Source: Fimadaptatus sp050946055
GTDB lineage: Bacteria > Bacillota > Clostridia > Christensenellales > Aristaeellaceae
Assembly: GCA_050946055.1 (NCBI GenBank)
Contig: JBMNUB010000019.1
Span: forward strand, 1-46,631
Length of the DNA stretch: 46,631 nt
Direction: 5' to 3'
Within the stretch, counting starts at the first letter, position 1. Every line of letters starts with the position of its first letter. Below, in pieces: positions 6,846-13,634 of this stretch. The notes below the pieces were generated by a model. That model saw nothing but the letters and a program-made list of their open reading frames with translations, did not search any database and was not told where the DNA came from. The position numbers and the translations under genes were made by a program.

Positions 6846-8054
6846 ATGCAAAGCGATATAAAGGCGTGCGTCATTGACGAAGCAAAGGCGCGCAGCATAG
6901 ATAAGCTTATCTCAAGCGAGATAGACGCGGGCGATCTGGCAGGTTCAGCGCTGTGTGTCATAAAGGACGGGCGCGAAGTGATTCGCCGCAGCTACGGCGT
7001 GCGCGACATAGCAAGCGGCGAGCCCATGCCCGCCGAGCCCATATTCCGCATGTATTCTATGAGCAAGCCCGTGACCTCGGCGGCGGCCATGATACTGCTG
7101 GAGCGCGGCGTTATACGCCTTGACGATCCGGTGAGCCGCTACATAAAGAGCTTTGCAGCGCAAAGCGTGTGGGAGGACGGTAAGCTCGTGCCGGTCAGGC
7201 GCGAGGTCACGATAAACGACCTGCTCAACATGACCTCAGGTCTGGTATACCCGGACGCGGCCACAGAGCCGGGCAGACGCATGGAGGCGCTGTTCAATGA
7301 CGCAATATCGCGCGCCAACTCCGGGCGCGGATACGGCACGGTCGAGTTCTGCGAGCTGATAGGCCGTCAGCCGCTGGCCTTCCATCCCGGAGAGCGCTGG
7401 CAGTACGGCACTTCGGCGGACGTACTGGGCGCGGTGATAGAGGTGGCGTCGGGCATGCGCTTTGGCGACTTCCTGAAGAAGGAGATATTCCAGCCGCTGG
7501 GCATGGTGGACACGGACTTCTATGTCCCCTCAGAAAAGCTCGATCGCTTTGCCACCATGTACCGCTGGCATGCCGATGCGCCCAAGCTGCGGCCATATCT
7601 GGGTAGCCATCTGGTGATACTGGACTTTAAGCAACCGCCCGCATTCCAGTCGGGCGGCGCGGGTCTGGCCTCCACGCTCAGCGACTACGGACGCTTTGCG
7701 CGCATGCTCATAAACAGCGGCGAGCTGGACGGCGTGCGCATACTGCGCAGGGAGACAGTCGAGTTCATGCACAGCGACAGGCTGAGCGATGCCCAGCGCC
7801 CCTCCTTCGATTGGGAGGCGCTCCGGGGCTTCTCATACGGCAACCTGATGCGCGTGCTGAAGGACCCGGATGCGCTCAGCCCCATGCTGGGCGGCGCGGG
7901 GCGCGAGGGCGAATTCGGCTGGGATGGCTGGGCAGGAACCTACTTCATGGCAGATCCGGCAAGCGACATGATAGTGTTGTACTTCATATCGCGCATAGAC
8001 TTCGACCCCAGCCCCATGCGCGCGCAGCTCAAGCGCATGCTGTACGGCGAATGA
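6846..8054 (+). CDS. Beta-lactamase-family serine hydrolase (class C type)
   Basis: 402 residues, AGAAGGAG before ATG 6846. No signal peptide or membrane helix is evident, so it is likely cytoplasmic. The Ser-x-x-Lys nucleophile motif is S71-M-S-K74 in RMYSMSKPVTSAA. A Tyr motif (RWQYGTSADVLGAVIE, about residue 180) and a C-terminal GWDGWAGTYFMADP box in place of the usual KTG/HxG complete the fold seen in esterase EstB, penicillin-binding and LACTB-like proteins. Such proteins are mostly esterases or peptidases rather than resistance enzymes. Its position after the GH95 fucosidase suggests removing ester groups from glycans, but this is inference. A strong terminator follows. Confidence 0.85.
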   Translation: MQSDIKACVIDEAKARSIDKLISSEIDAGDLAGSALCVIKDGREVIRRSYGVRDIASGEPMPAEPIFRMYSMSKPVTSAAAMILLERGVIRLDDPVSRYIKSFAAQSVWEDGKLVPVRREVTINDLLNMTSGLVYPDAATEPGRRMEALFNDAISRANSGRGYGTVEFCELIGRQPLAFHPGERWQYGTSADVLGAVIEVASGMRFGDFLKKEIFQPLGMVDTDFYVPSEKLDRFATMYRWHADAPKLRPYLGSHLVILDFKQPPAFQSGGAGLASTLSDYGRFARMLINSGELDGVRILRRETVEFMHSDRLSDAQRPSFDWEALRGFSYGNLMRVLKDPDALSPMLGGAGREGEFGWDGWAGTYFMADPASDMIVLYFISRIDFDPSPMRAQLKRMLYGE

Positions 8055-8307
8055 GCAATGCAGCGGGCATTTGTGCCGCAATGTGTCCGTGCGGCATGGC
8101 GGAATATGTATGTTGCATGAACGGCGCTTGCGTATGACATGGCCGATGATGCCGTGCTTAACGGCAGCCGTCCGGGTCTGCCATTGCGCAATAGCCGCGC
8201 ATGCCAAATGGTGCGCTTGTATGCTGCGCTGTATTATGACCATGCTCGCGCGCATACTGTTGCGTGAATACAGCATTCAAATCATTGGGCCTTATATTGA
8301 AATAGAA

Positions 8308-8343
8308 AAGCATCGCTGGTATCAATCTCCAGCGATGCTTTTT
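8308..8343. terminator. Strong bidirectional terminator
   Basis: AAGCATCGCTGG (8308-8319) and CCAGCGATGCTT (8329-8340) form a perfect 12-bp stem, with T-runs on both sides. It ends the rightward fucosidase/hydrolase transcript and the leftward larC transcript. It also marks the end of larC, leaving no room for a separate second LarC gene. Confidence 0.85.
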
Positions 8344-8372
8344 GCATGGCTATTGTGCGCCCTATGCGCGCA

Positions 8373-9416
8373 TCAGTCGCTCTCGCCCAGATACACGCGC
8401 ACGCAGTTAGCTGCGGGGAAATCCTTGCTGCCCATGCCATAGCCTATGCGGTCTATGCGCATCATGGGCATGGGGCCGAACTCATCGGCCAGACTGCGCA
8501 GCAGCGCCGCACCCGTGGGCGTGCAAAGCTCGCCTCGCATGGCGCTGCCGTATACAGGCACGCCGCGCAGTATGTGCGCCGTGGCGGGTGCCGGCACGGG
8601 CAGCAGTCCGTGTGCGCAGCGCACCATGCCGCTGCCCAGATTGATGGGCGACACCACTATGCGTTCGGGCGCTATGCGCTCTATCAGCTCGCATACGCCC
8701 ACCACATCGGCAACCGCGTCCGCCGTGCCGACCTCGTGGAAGTGTATCTGCTCCACGGGGCGGCCATGCGAGCGAGACTCGGCCTCGGCTATCAGCTCAT
8801 AGGCGCACAGCGCGCGCTGCTTCACCGCCTCGGATACGTCAAGGCCGTCTATCAGCGCGGCTATATCGCCCATCGCCGAATGGCTGTGCGCATGGGTATG
8901 CGGATGCATGTGCGCGTGCAGGTGCGGCGCGGCAATGTGCAGATGGGCGTGGTCGTGGCCATGTACGTGCATGTGGTCATGCTCGCCGCCGTGGCAATGT
9001 GCATGGTCGTGGTCATGCTCGCCATCATGGCAATGCTCATGGTCGTGGTCATGCTCGCCGCCGTGGCAATGTGCATGGTTGTGGTCATGCTCGCCGCCGT
9101 GGCAATGTTCATGCACATGGTCATGCTCATCGCCGTGGCAATGTGCATGGTTGTGGTCATGCTCATCGCCGTGGCAGTGTTCATGCACATGCTCATGACC
9201 ATGCTCCAGCTCCTCTGTCCCATCCACCGTTACACGCATGTGCGTGCCGACTATGCCGCACTTTACGGCCATCTCGCGCGTGAGGTTCACGCCGGGCAGC
9301 CCCAGCGCGTTCATGTGCGCAACAAAGCCGTTGGCATCGTCAACTATCTCGCTCAGCGCGCCCATGAGCATATCGCCCGCCGCGCCCATGTTGCACTCTA
9401 TATACAGCGTCTTCAT
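8373..9416 (-). CDS. larC: LarC-type nickel insertion protein, N-terminal domain only, His-rich
   Basis: 347 residues; AGGAGG before ATG 9416. The start MKTLYIECNMGAAGDMLMGA and the blocks QIHFHEVGTADAVADVVG, SPINLGSGMVRCAHG and LCTPTGAALL define the LarC1/DUF111 family, which helps build the nickel-pincer nucleotide of lactate racemase by CTP-dependent nickel insertion. Residues 71-180 are an insertion with about 47 histidines, which could store or deliver nickel. The usual LarC2 domain is missing: the protein ends at VRVYLGESD and a terminator follows 30 bases later. In Lactiplantibacillus LarC2 is joined by a -1 frameshift, and I see no second ORF here. No larA, larB or larE is nearby. It may be a LarC1-only metallochaperone or a reduced LarC. 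Confidence 0.85.
   Translation of the reverse strand: MKTLYIECNMGAAGDMLMGALSEIVDDANGFVAHMNALGLPGVNLTREMAVKCGIVGTHMRVTVDGTEELEHGHEHVHEHCHGDEHDHNHAHCHGDEHDHVHEHCHGGEHDHNHAHCHGGEHDHDHEHCHDGEHDHDHAHCHGGEHDHMHVHGHDHAHLHIAAPHLHAHMHPHTHAHSHSAMGDIAALIDGLDVSEAVKQRALCAYELIAEAESRSHGRPVEQIHFHEVGTADAVADVVGVCELIERIAPERIVVSPINLGSGMVRCAHGLLPVPAPATAHILRGVPVYGSAMRGELCTPTGAALLRSLADEFGPMPMMRIDRIGYGMGSKDFPAANCVRVYLGESD
8961..9176 (-). repeat. Six tandem 36-bp repeats inside larC
   Basis: The repeats encode six 12-residue units of the pattern CHGGEHDHxHxH (residues 81-152), differing at a few positions. At the DNA level they are tandem 36-bp copies, so copy number may vary between strains by slippage. The pattern Cys-His-(Gly/Asp)2-Glu-His-Asp-His would bind nickel, zinc or cobalt. 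Confidence 0.9.
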
Positions 9417-9495
9417 ATGTTCCTCCTAAATTCGATTGGCCATCGCGCCGCCATGATGTACTTATGCCAAGCTGCACGCGAGCCGCATTGCCTAG

Positions 9496-9524
9496 ATTAT
9501 ACCATCTGTTCAGTATGCGCGCAA
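9496..9524 (-). promoter_or_regulatory. Promoter of larC
   Basis: On the minus strand, TTGCGC (9519-9524), 17-base spacer, TATAAT (9496-9501), about 80 bases before the larC start. The untranslated leader in between shows no obvious regulatory fold. Confidence 0.6.
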
Positions 9525-9778
9525 GCATTTTGGCGAAAGTGCGGTATGTGCCGGGTGCATGCAGTCCGCTTTTACGCTGTGAGCGCGCAATGCATGGCTC
9601 GAATGCGGCCCAAATGCAAATGCCGCATTACATGCGCGCAAGTACCGGCGCAAGGCAATGCATATGTTGAGCCGCGATTCGTGAGACGGCGGCACATCGA
9701 TGGACAGATTGCGCGGTTGACTTATTACAAGCCCGCAAAATGTAGCATAGCCCAATCTTTATGCGAACAAAAAGCGAA

Positions 9779-9811
9779 CACAGTGCAAAATTCAGTGCAG
9801 TGTGGTATAAT
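9779..9811 (+). promoter_or_regulatory. Promoter with inverted repeat before the DUF3795 gene
   Basis: An extended -10, TGGTATAAT (9803-9811), lies 31 bases before the ATG. Upstream, CACAGTGCA (9779-9787) and TGCAGTGTG (9796-9804) form an inverted repeat with 8 of 9 positions matching, overlapping the -35 region (GTGCAA). The arrangement suggests control by a dimeric regulator. The remaining sequence from 9525 to 9778 shows no gene. Confidence 0.5.
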
Positions 9812-9842
9812 GCATATGCACAAAGCGATTGGAGGTGTAGTT

Positions 9843-10217
9843 ATGAGACGTGAACTTGGAATAGCGCGCTGCGGGCTGGCCTGCTGCCTGTGTACGGAAA
9901 ACGCAAGCTGCTCGGGCTGCGATTCGGGCAACTGCCCGGACAAGGATTACTGCGAGAACCGAAGGTGTTCCATGGATAAGGGGCTTGCGCACTGCTATGA
10001 GTGCCATGAGGATTGCGGCAAGGGCCTGCTTAATAAGATAAAGCCGCGCGCCTTTACGGAGTTCGCCCGCAGGTATGGCGAGAAAGAGCTGCTGGACTGC
10101 CTAGAGCGCAATGAGCAAAGCGGCATAGTGTATCACCGCCACGGCATAAACGGAGATTATGACGAGTTTGACGATATCGAGGCGCTGATAGAGTTCATTC
10201 GCACGGGTCATAGATGA
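9843..10217 (+). CDS. DUF3795 cysteine-rich protein
   Basis: 124 residues; TTGGAGGTG before ATG 9843. The N-terminal half holds eleven or more cysteines in pairs and triples (ARCGLACCLCTE, CSGCDSGNCPDKDYC, RRCSMDKGLAHCYECHEDCG), which is the DUF3795 pattern and suggests a zinc or iron-sulfur site. The C-terminal half is an acidic alpha/beta stretch (FDDIEALIEFIRTGHR). The family is common in anaerobes and often annotated only as unknown; a redox or metal role is plausible. It stands alone between larC and the 254-bp element, with its own promoter. Confidence 0.8.
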   Translation: MRRELGIARCGLACCLCTENASCSGCDSGNCPDKDYCENRRCSMDKGLAHCYECHEDCGKGLLNKIKPRAFTEFARRYGEKELLDCLERNEQSGIVYHRHGINGDYDEFDDIEALIEFIRTGHR

Positions 10218-10252
10218 GGCTGCGCAAAGCATGCGAAAAGCACAAAACGGGC

Positions 10253-10570
10253 GCGCAGCTGCTATCATAACAGCCACGCGCCTCAGCCTGTCAAAAAACC
10301 CCATGAGAGCTCGGCGGGCCTCGCAGCCTGCCGGCTTTAATCGCGCCCGGCGACATGTGCGGCGGGCGCGTGATATTTTTGCGGCGGGAAATCCCATTTT
10401 CCAGAGCAAAAACATCTACCTTGCAGTTTCCACGCCCGAAAATCCGTTAGGATTTCAGTGAAAACTGAGTAGGAATGGCAGTGGCGGGTAGGTTCTCCCC
10501 CATCCACGCTTGTCAAAAAGAATTTTTTGACAAGCTGGAAGCGCGGCTGATATCATCACAGCCACGCGCC
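10253..10570. repeat. Pair of imperfect 30-bp direct repeats hugging the mobile element
   Basis: The repeats are at 10253-10282 and 10541-10570 and share 27 of 30 positions, including CAGCCACGCGCC. Each can fold as a small hairpin (GCTG with CAGC). They stand 1 and 3 bases from the ends of the 254-bp element and respectively near the ends of the convergent genes on each side, so each may also serve as a terminator stem. They are too long and too diverged to be a normal target duplication. Confidence 0.65.
10284..10537 (+). mobile_element. 254-bp MITE-like element, copy A
   Basis: Copy A starts CAGCCTGTCAAAAAA and ends in the complement of CAGCTTGTCAAAAAA, so it has 15-bp terminal inverted repeats with one mismatch. 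It is the same length as copy B at 27586-27839, in opposite orientation, and aligns to it along its whole length by eye at roughly 80-85%. The right end (10509-10536) is a perfect 12-bp hairpin, GCTTGTCAAAAA with TTTTTGACAAGC. An internal stem (GTTTCCAC with GTGAAAAC around AAATCC and GGATTT) is kept in both copies. There is no coding frame, so it would need a transposase in trans. No immediate target duplication is visible for this copy. Confidence 0.85.
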
Positions 10571-10588
10571 CGTCTTTATGTAACCGAA

Positions 10589-11839
10589 TTACTTCTTGCG
10601 CTTGAGATACCTGTCCACCTTGTCCTTCATCTCGGGCGAAACCTTGCGCTCGAAGGGCATTACCGGCGCGTTGGCTACGCGCTCGGCAAACGTGAACGAG
10701 CTGAGCATGGTCTTTTTGAGCGCGGGCGCGGACAGGAAGTCCATCACGTCGCGCCTGTCATGGCCAAAGCCCGCTCCCGGCGCGGCAAAGCGCGCGAAGT
10801 TGACCGCAGGCACGCCATTGTCGGTGAAGGGTATGGAGTCGCTGGAATATGTGTCGCTGCTCACGCGCACGGGCAGGCCGTTTTCGCGCATCATTCCGTC
10901 CACATAGTGCATCAGCGCATCGTCGCCCATGGTTATGCAGATGTCGTAGCCCAGTATGGGCGCGGCCATGTCCACGTTTATCATTATCTTATGGCGCTCC
11001 AGTTCGTCCTTGTGCGCCTCGCAAAAGTGCGTGCTGCCGCACAGGCCCACTTCCTCCGAGCCGAACCACATGAACTTGAGCGTGCGGCGCGGCGGATGCT
11101 GCTTGAAGTAGCGCATAAGCTCCACCAGTATCACGCTGCCCGAGCCGTTGTCATACACACCCTTGGAGTACTCGGTGCTGTCATAGTGCGCGCCGAAGGA
11201 TACTATCTCGTCGGCCAGATCGGTGCCGGGTATGGTGGCGTACACGTTGTGGCTGGTCATGTCCGCCTTGCGCGAGCGCACAACTATGCGCACGCGGGTC
11301 GCGCCGCGGCGTATCATGTCCATGGCATCGGCGGCGCGCATGTTCACGGCATAAGTATCGCCCCACGCATCGGTCATCTTGGGGCGCAGCATGCGCAGCG
11401 CTATCTCCATCTCGCCCGGGTCATCCAGTATGCTGCCCGAGAAGGCTATCACGCCCTTGGCGCCCGCGCGCTGTATGCGCTCGTAGGGATCATAGTTGAG
11501 GTAGCCATTGTACAGCACTATCTTGTCCTTTACGCCCACAAGATTGGCTTCCATGGCGTTTTCGACATAGACCAGTTCGGCTGTTATGCCCTCGTCGCCG
11601 GTATCCAGCGAGCGGCGCATTCCCGTGACCTTGTACTTCGCCCGGAAAGGCTCCAGCACCTCAAGCTCTGCGCGCTCCACTATGCCGTCATGCACGGTGA
11701 ACGGTTCTATCTCGCACTCCACGCCTATCTGCTGCGCCTCGCGCGCCAGTATGCGCGCAGCGCGCAGCTCCTCGTCCGTTCCGCTCATGCGGGTGAAGGC
11801 CAGCTCACCCAGCAGCTCGAATGCCCTGTTCTCGTCCAT
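10589..11839 (-). CDS. M28-family metallopeptidase with PA-type insert
   Basis: 416 residues with the start at ATG 11839 (AGGGAAGG site). No signal peptide, so probably cytoplasmic. It belongs to the M28 aminopeptidase family, with two zinc or cobalt ions: GAHYDS (His and Asp), VYDNGSGS (bridging Asp), FGSEEVGLCGS (catalytic Glu, Glu ligand), NVDMAAP (Asp) and FGHDRRD (His) fit the metal and catalytic positions. The region of about residues 85-190 (with KIVLYNGYLNYDPYERIQRAGAKGVIAFSG) is a PA-like domain inserted before the catalytic core. It probably removes N-terminal amino acids from peptides. The M24 peptidase gene is 53 bases upstream in the same direction, so the two are likely one operon of peptide breakdown. 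Confidence 0.88.
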   Translation of the reverse strand: MDENRAFELLGELAFTRMSGTDEELRAARILAREAQQIGVECEIEPFTVHDGIVERAELEVLEPFRAKYKVTGMRRSLDTGDEGITAELVYVENAMEANLVGVKDKIVLYNGYLNYDPYERIQRAGAKGVIAFSGSILDDPGEMEIALRMLRPKMTDAWGDTYAVNMRAADAMDMIRRGATRVRIVVRSRKADMTSHNVYATIPGTDLADEIVSFGAHYDSTEYSKGVYDNGSGSVILVELMRYFKQHPPRRTLKFMWFGSEEVGLCGSTHFCEAHKDELERHKIMINVDMAAPILGYDICITMGDDALMHYVDGMMRENGLPVRVSSDTYSSDSIPFTDNGVPAVNFARFAAPGAGFGHDRRDVMDFLSAPALKKTMLSSFTFAERVANAPVMPFERKVSPEMKDKVDRYLKRKK

Positions 11840-11892
11840 AAGAATGTACCTTCCCTTCACTCAAGTAGTGCGGCAAATGCCGCATTATGGGA

Positions 11893-13143
11893 TTATTTCG
11901 CCATCACGGCCTCTATCTCCTCTATTGAGCGCGGAATATCGCGCGAAAGGTTCTCGCAGCCATCCTCGGTGACCAGACAGTTGTCCTCCAGACGGAAGCC
12001 TATGCCCCACTCCTGGCAGTATATGCCTATGTCAACGCAGAACACCATGCCCGGCGCTATCGGGCGGGTCATGTCCACTACGTCGTGCGTGTCAAAGCCC
12101 ACATGATGCGCGCCGCCATGCCACATGTACTTGCCTATGTCATCGTAGCTCTCGCACAGGCCTATGGCCTTGAGCTGCTCATAGCAATAGCGCCGCGCGG
12201 TCTGATCGACCGAAGCCATGGGCATGCCGGGCTTGATTATCGAGAACATGTAGTTGGAGGTATTGTAGGCGCAGGTGTACAGCAGGCGCTGCCTCTCACT
12301 GAACTTGCCGTTGCAGGGGAAGCCGCGCGACACGTCGTTGCCCAGATTGTCCCAGCACGCGCCCACGTCGTTGAGTATCATGTCGCCGTCCTTGGCGCGG
12401 CCCGTGTAGGCGTAGTAATGTATGCAGAAGTTGTTGTCGCCTGCCGAGATTATCGACGGGAAGCCCGGCTCAAGCACGCCGTTGCGCGTGAGCGCCGCGT
12501 CGTAGAGCGCCTTGTATTCGTACTCATACATGCCCGGGCGCGAGCCGCGCATCATGGCCAGTATGCCCTCGCGGGTCACGGTCATGGCCTTGCGCATGGC
12601 CTCTATCTCGCAGGGCTTCTTTATGGTGCGCATGTCGCGCAGCAGCGGCAGCAGGTTGTGAGAGCGCAGGCTGGGATAGGTCTGGATTGCGCGGTTGGTG
12701 AAGGCTATCGTCTCGCTCTCCGGCTCGTCCATGGACAGGCGGTCTATGTCCGTCCACAGGTCTATCGATTCGGCAGCCATGGCCGCGCGATGGAAGCGCC
12801 CCTCGAACTCGCTCAGCATCGCAATCTCCTCTATGCCGGTCAGCGCGCGCGCCTCGTCGGGCTTCATGCGCCGGCCGTTCCAGCGCTCGGCGTGCGCGTC
12901 GGGCGGCAGTATGAACAGCGTTTCGCGCACGTTGCCGCCGTGCTTTTCCGCCATGAACACAAAGCCCTGCGTGGAGGCATCGCTCGCGCCGGTGATATAG
13001 GCGAAGTTGCGGTTGCAGTAAAAGCCGTAATACGCATCCGCAGAGCGGCGCGGCGCATGCCCCGCCAGCATGACTATTATTGCGTCGTTTCCTACGCGGC
13101 TGTAAAGGTCGGCGCGGTTTTCGATGTAGAATGACTTATCCAT
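11893..13143 (-). CDS. M24 proline-type aminopeptidase or dipeptidase (PepP/PepQ-like)
   Basis: 416 residues, GGAG before ATG 13143. The N-terminal creatinase-like domain (about 1-170) is followed by a pita-bread domain (about 175-416). Metal ligands of Xaa-Pro peptidases are seen as Asp in LNDVGACWDNLGNDVSRG, His in WHGGAHHVGFDTHD and Glu in GFRLEDNCLVT. The fourth ligand, normally Glu in the EPGxY box, is Asp here (FCVDIGIY); some M24 subfamilies have this change. The likely activity is cleaving X-Pro bonds of proline-rich peptides. Directly upstream of the M28 gene and 490 bases downstream of hypD, it fits with use of collagen-like, proline- and hydroxyproline-rich peptides. Confidence 0.85.
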   Translation of the reverse strand: MDKSFYIENRADLYSRVGNDAIIVMLAGHAPRRSADAYYGFYCNRNFAYITGASDASTQGFVFMAEKHGGNVRETLFILPPDAHAERWNGRRMKPDEARALTGIEEIAMLSEFEGRFHRAAMAAESIDLWTDIDRLSMDEPESETIAFTNRAIQTYPSLRSHNLLPLLRDMRTIKKPCEIEAMRKAMTVTREGILAMMRGSRPGMYEYEYKALYDAALTRNGVLEPGFPSIISAGDNNFCIHYYAYTGRAKDGDMILNDVGACWDNLGNDVSRGFPCNGKFSERQRLLYTCAYNTSNYMFSIIKPGMPMASVDQTARRYCYEQLKAIGLCESYDDIGKYMWHGGAHHVGFDTHDVVDMTRPIAPGMVFCVDIGIYCQEWGIGFRLEDNCLVTEDGCENLSRDIPRSIEEIEAVMAK

Positions 13144-13301
13144 ATGATTATCTCCTTAATCCGCCCTGTGCGGGCTTATCTATTCGTTATGCATAAACTT
13201 TGCGGCTTCACTGTGCGCCAACTGTCCGATGCGCGAATGCACGCGGTGTATACATGCAACGCGCACTGACTATGCCAATGAGCAGAGCGCGCTATATCAC
13301 C

Positions 13302-13483
13302 TATCGCCGTCCACGCGCGGACACATTGCACGCAAGCGGCGCAACATTGCCCTCGTATCGCCGTCCATGCGCATGCAGCATCGCAGCATGTCACAGCGCA
13401 TGCGCATCGTCGCCCACGCGCGGGTGCATTGCACACAAGCGGCGCACATTGCCTGCATATCATCGCCCACGCGCATGCACAGG
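13302..13483. repeat. Degenerate tandem repeats of about 54 bp
   Basis: Four imperfect units start near 13302, 13356, 13409 and 13459 (the last is partial). Each opens with ATCGCC(GTC)CAYGCGC and most contain variants of CATTGCACRCAAGCGGCGCA. They abut without unique spacers, so this is not a CRISPR array. The repeat length is close to a multiple of three, so frames on both strands stay open (Cys/Ala/Trp-rich on the minus strand), but no ribosome site supports a gene. The whole stretch 13144-13634 otherwise holds no recognisable gene. Confidence 0.65.
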
Positions 13484-13634
13484 TGAAACAGCGTTTGACT
13501 GCGCATGGCACAATGCCGGCGCGTTGCCTTTGCCCATGAGCTGCCATGCGGGATTAAGCGCATCCCGCACGGCTCAAGTCCTTCAGCTGCAAAGCGCAAT
13601 CGATGCCATATGGCGCGGCTGCATACCGCCCGAA

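Noticed and set aside
8961..9176. CRISPR array or satellite
   Set aside because: The 36-bp units code in frame for a His-rich protein segment and have no spacers.
8346..10217. Very long plus-strand open frame opposite larC
   Set aside because: It is antisense to the clear LarC protein. Its His/Met/Val repeats only mirror the histidine-repeat DNA. Only the last part, 9843-10217, is a real gene with its own start and ribosome site.
10475..12106. Long plus-strand frame opposite the M28 gene
   Set aside because: Shadow of the minus-strand peptidase in GC-rich DNA; no ribosome site and no protein family visible. The same holds for the long frames opposite the M24, hypD, AlaX and SNF2 genes.
13302..13483. 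CRISPR array
   Set aside because: Units follow one another without unique spacers, and they differ from each other at many positions.
13176..13547. Cys-rich minus-strand protein made of repeats
   Set aside because: Open only because the repeat length is near a multiple of three; no ribosome site, and the alternative frames are equally open.
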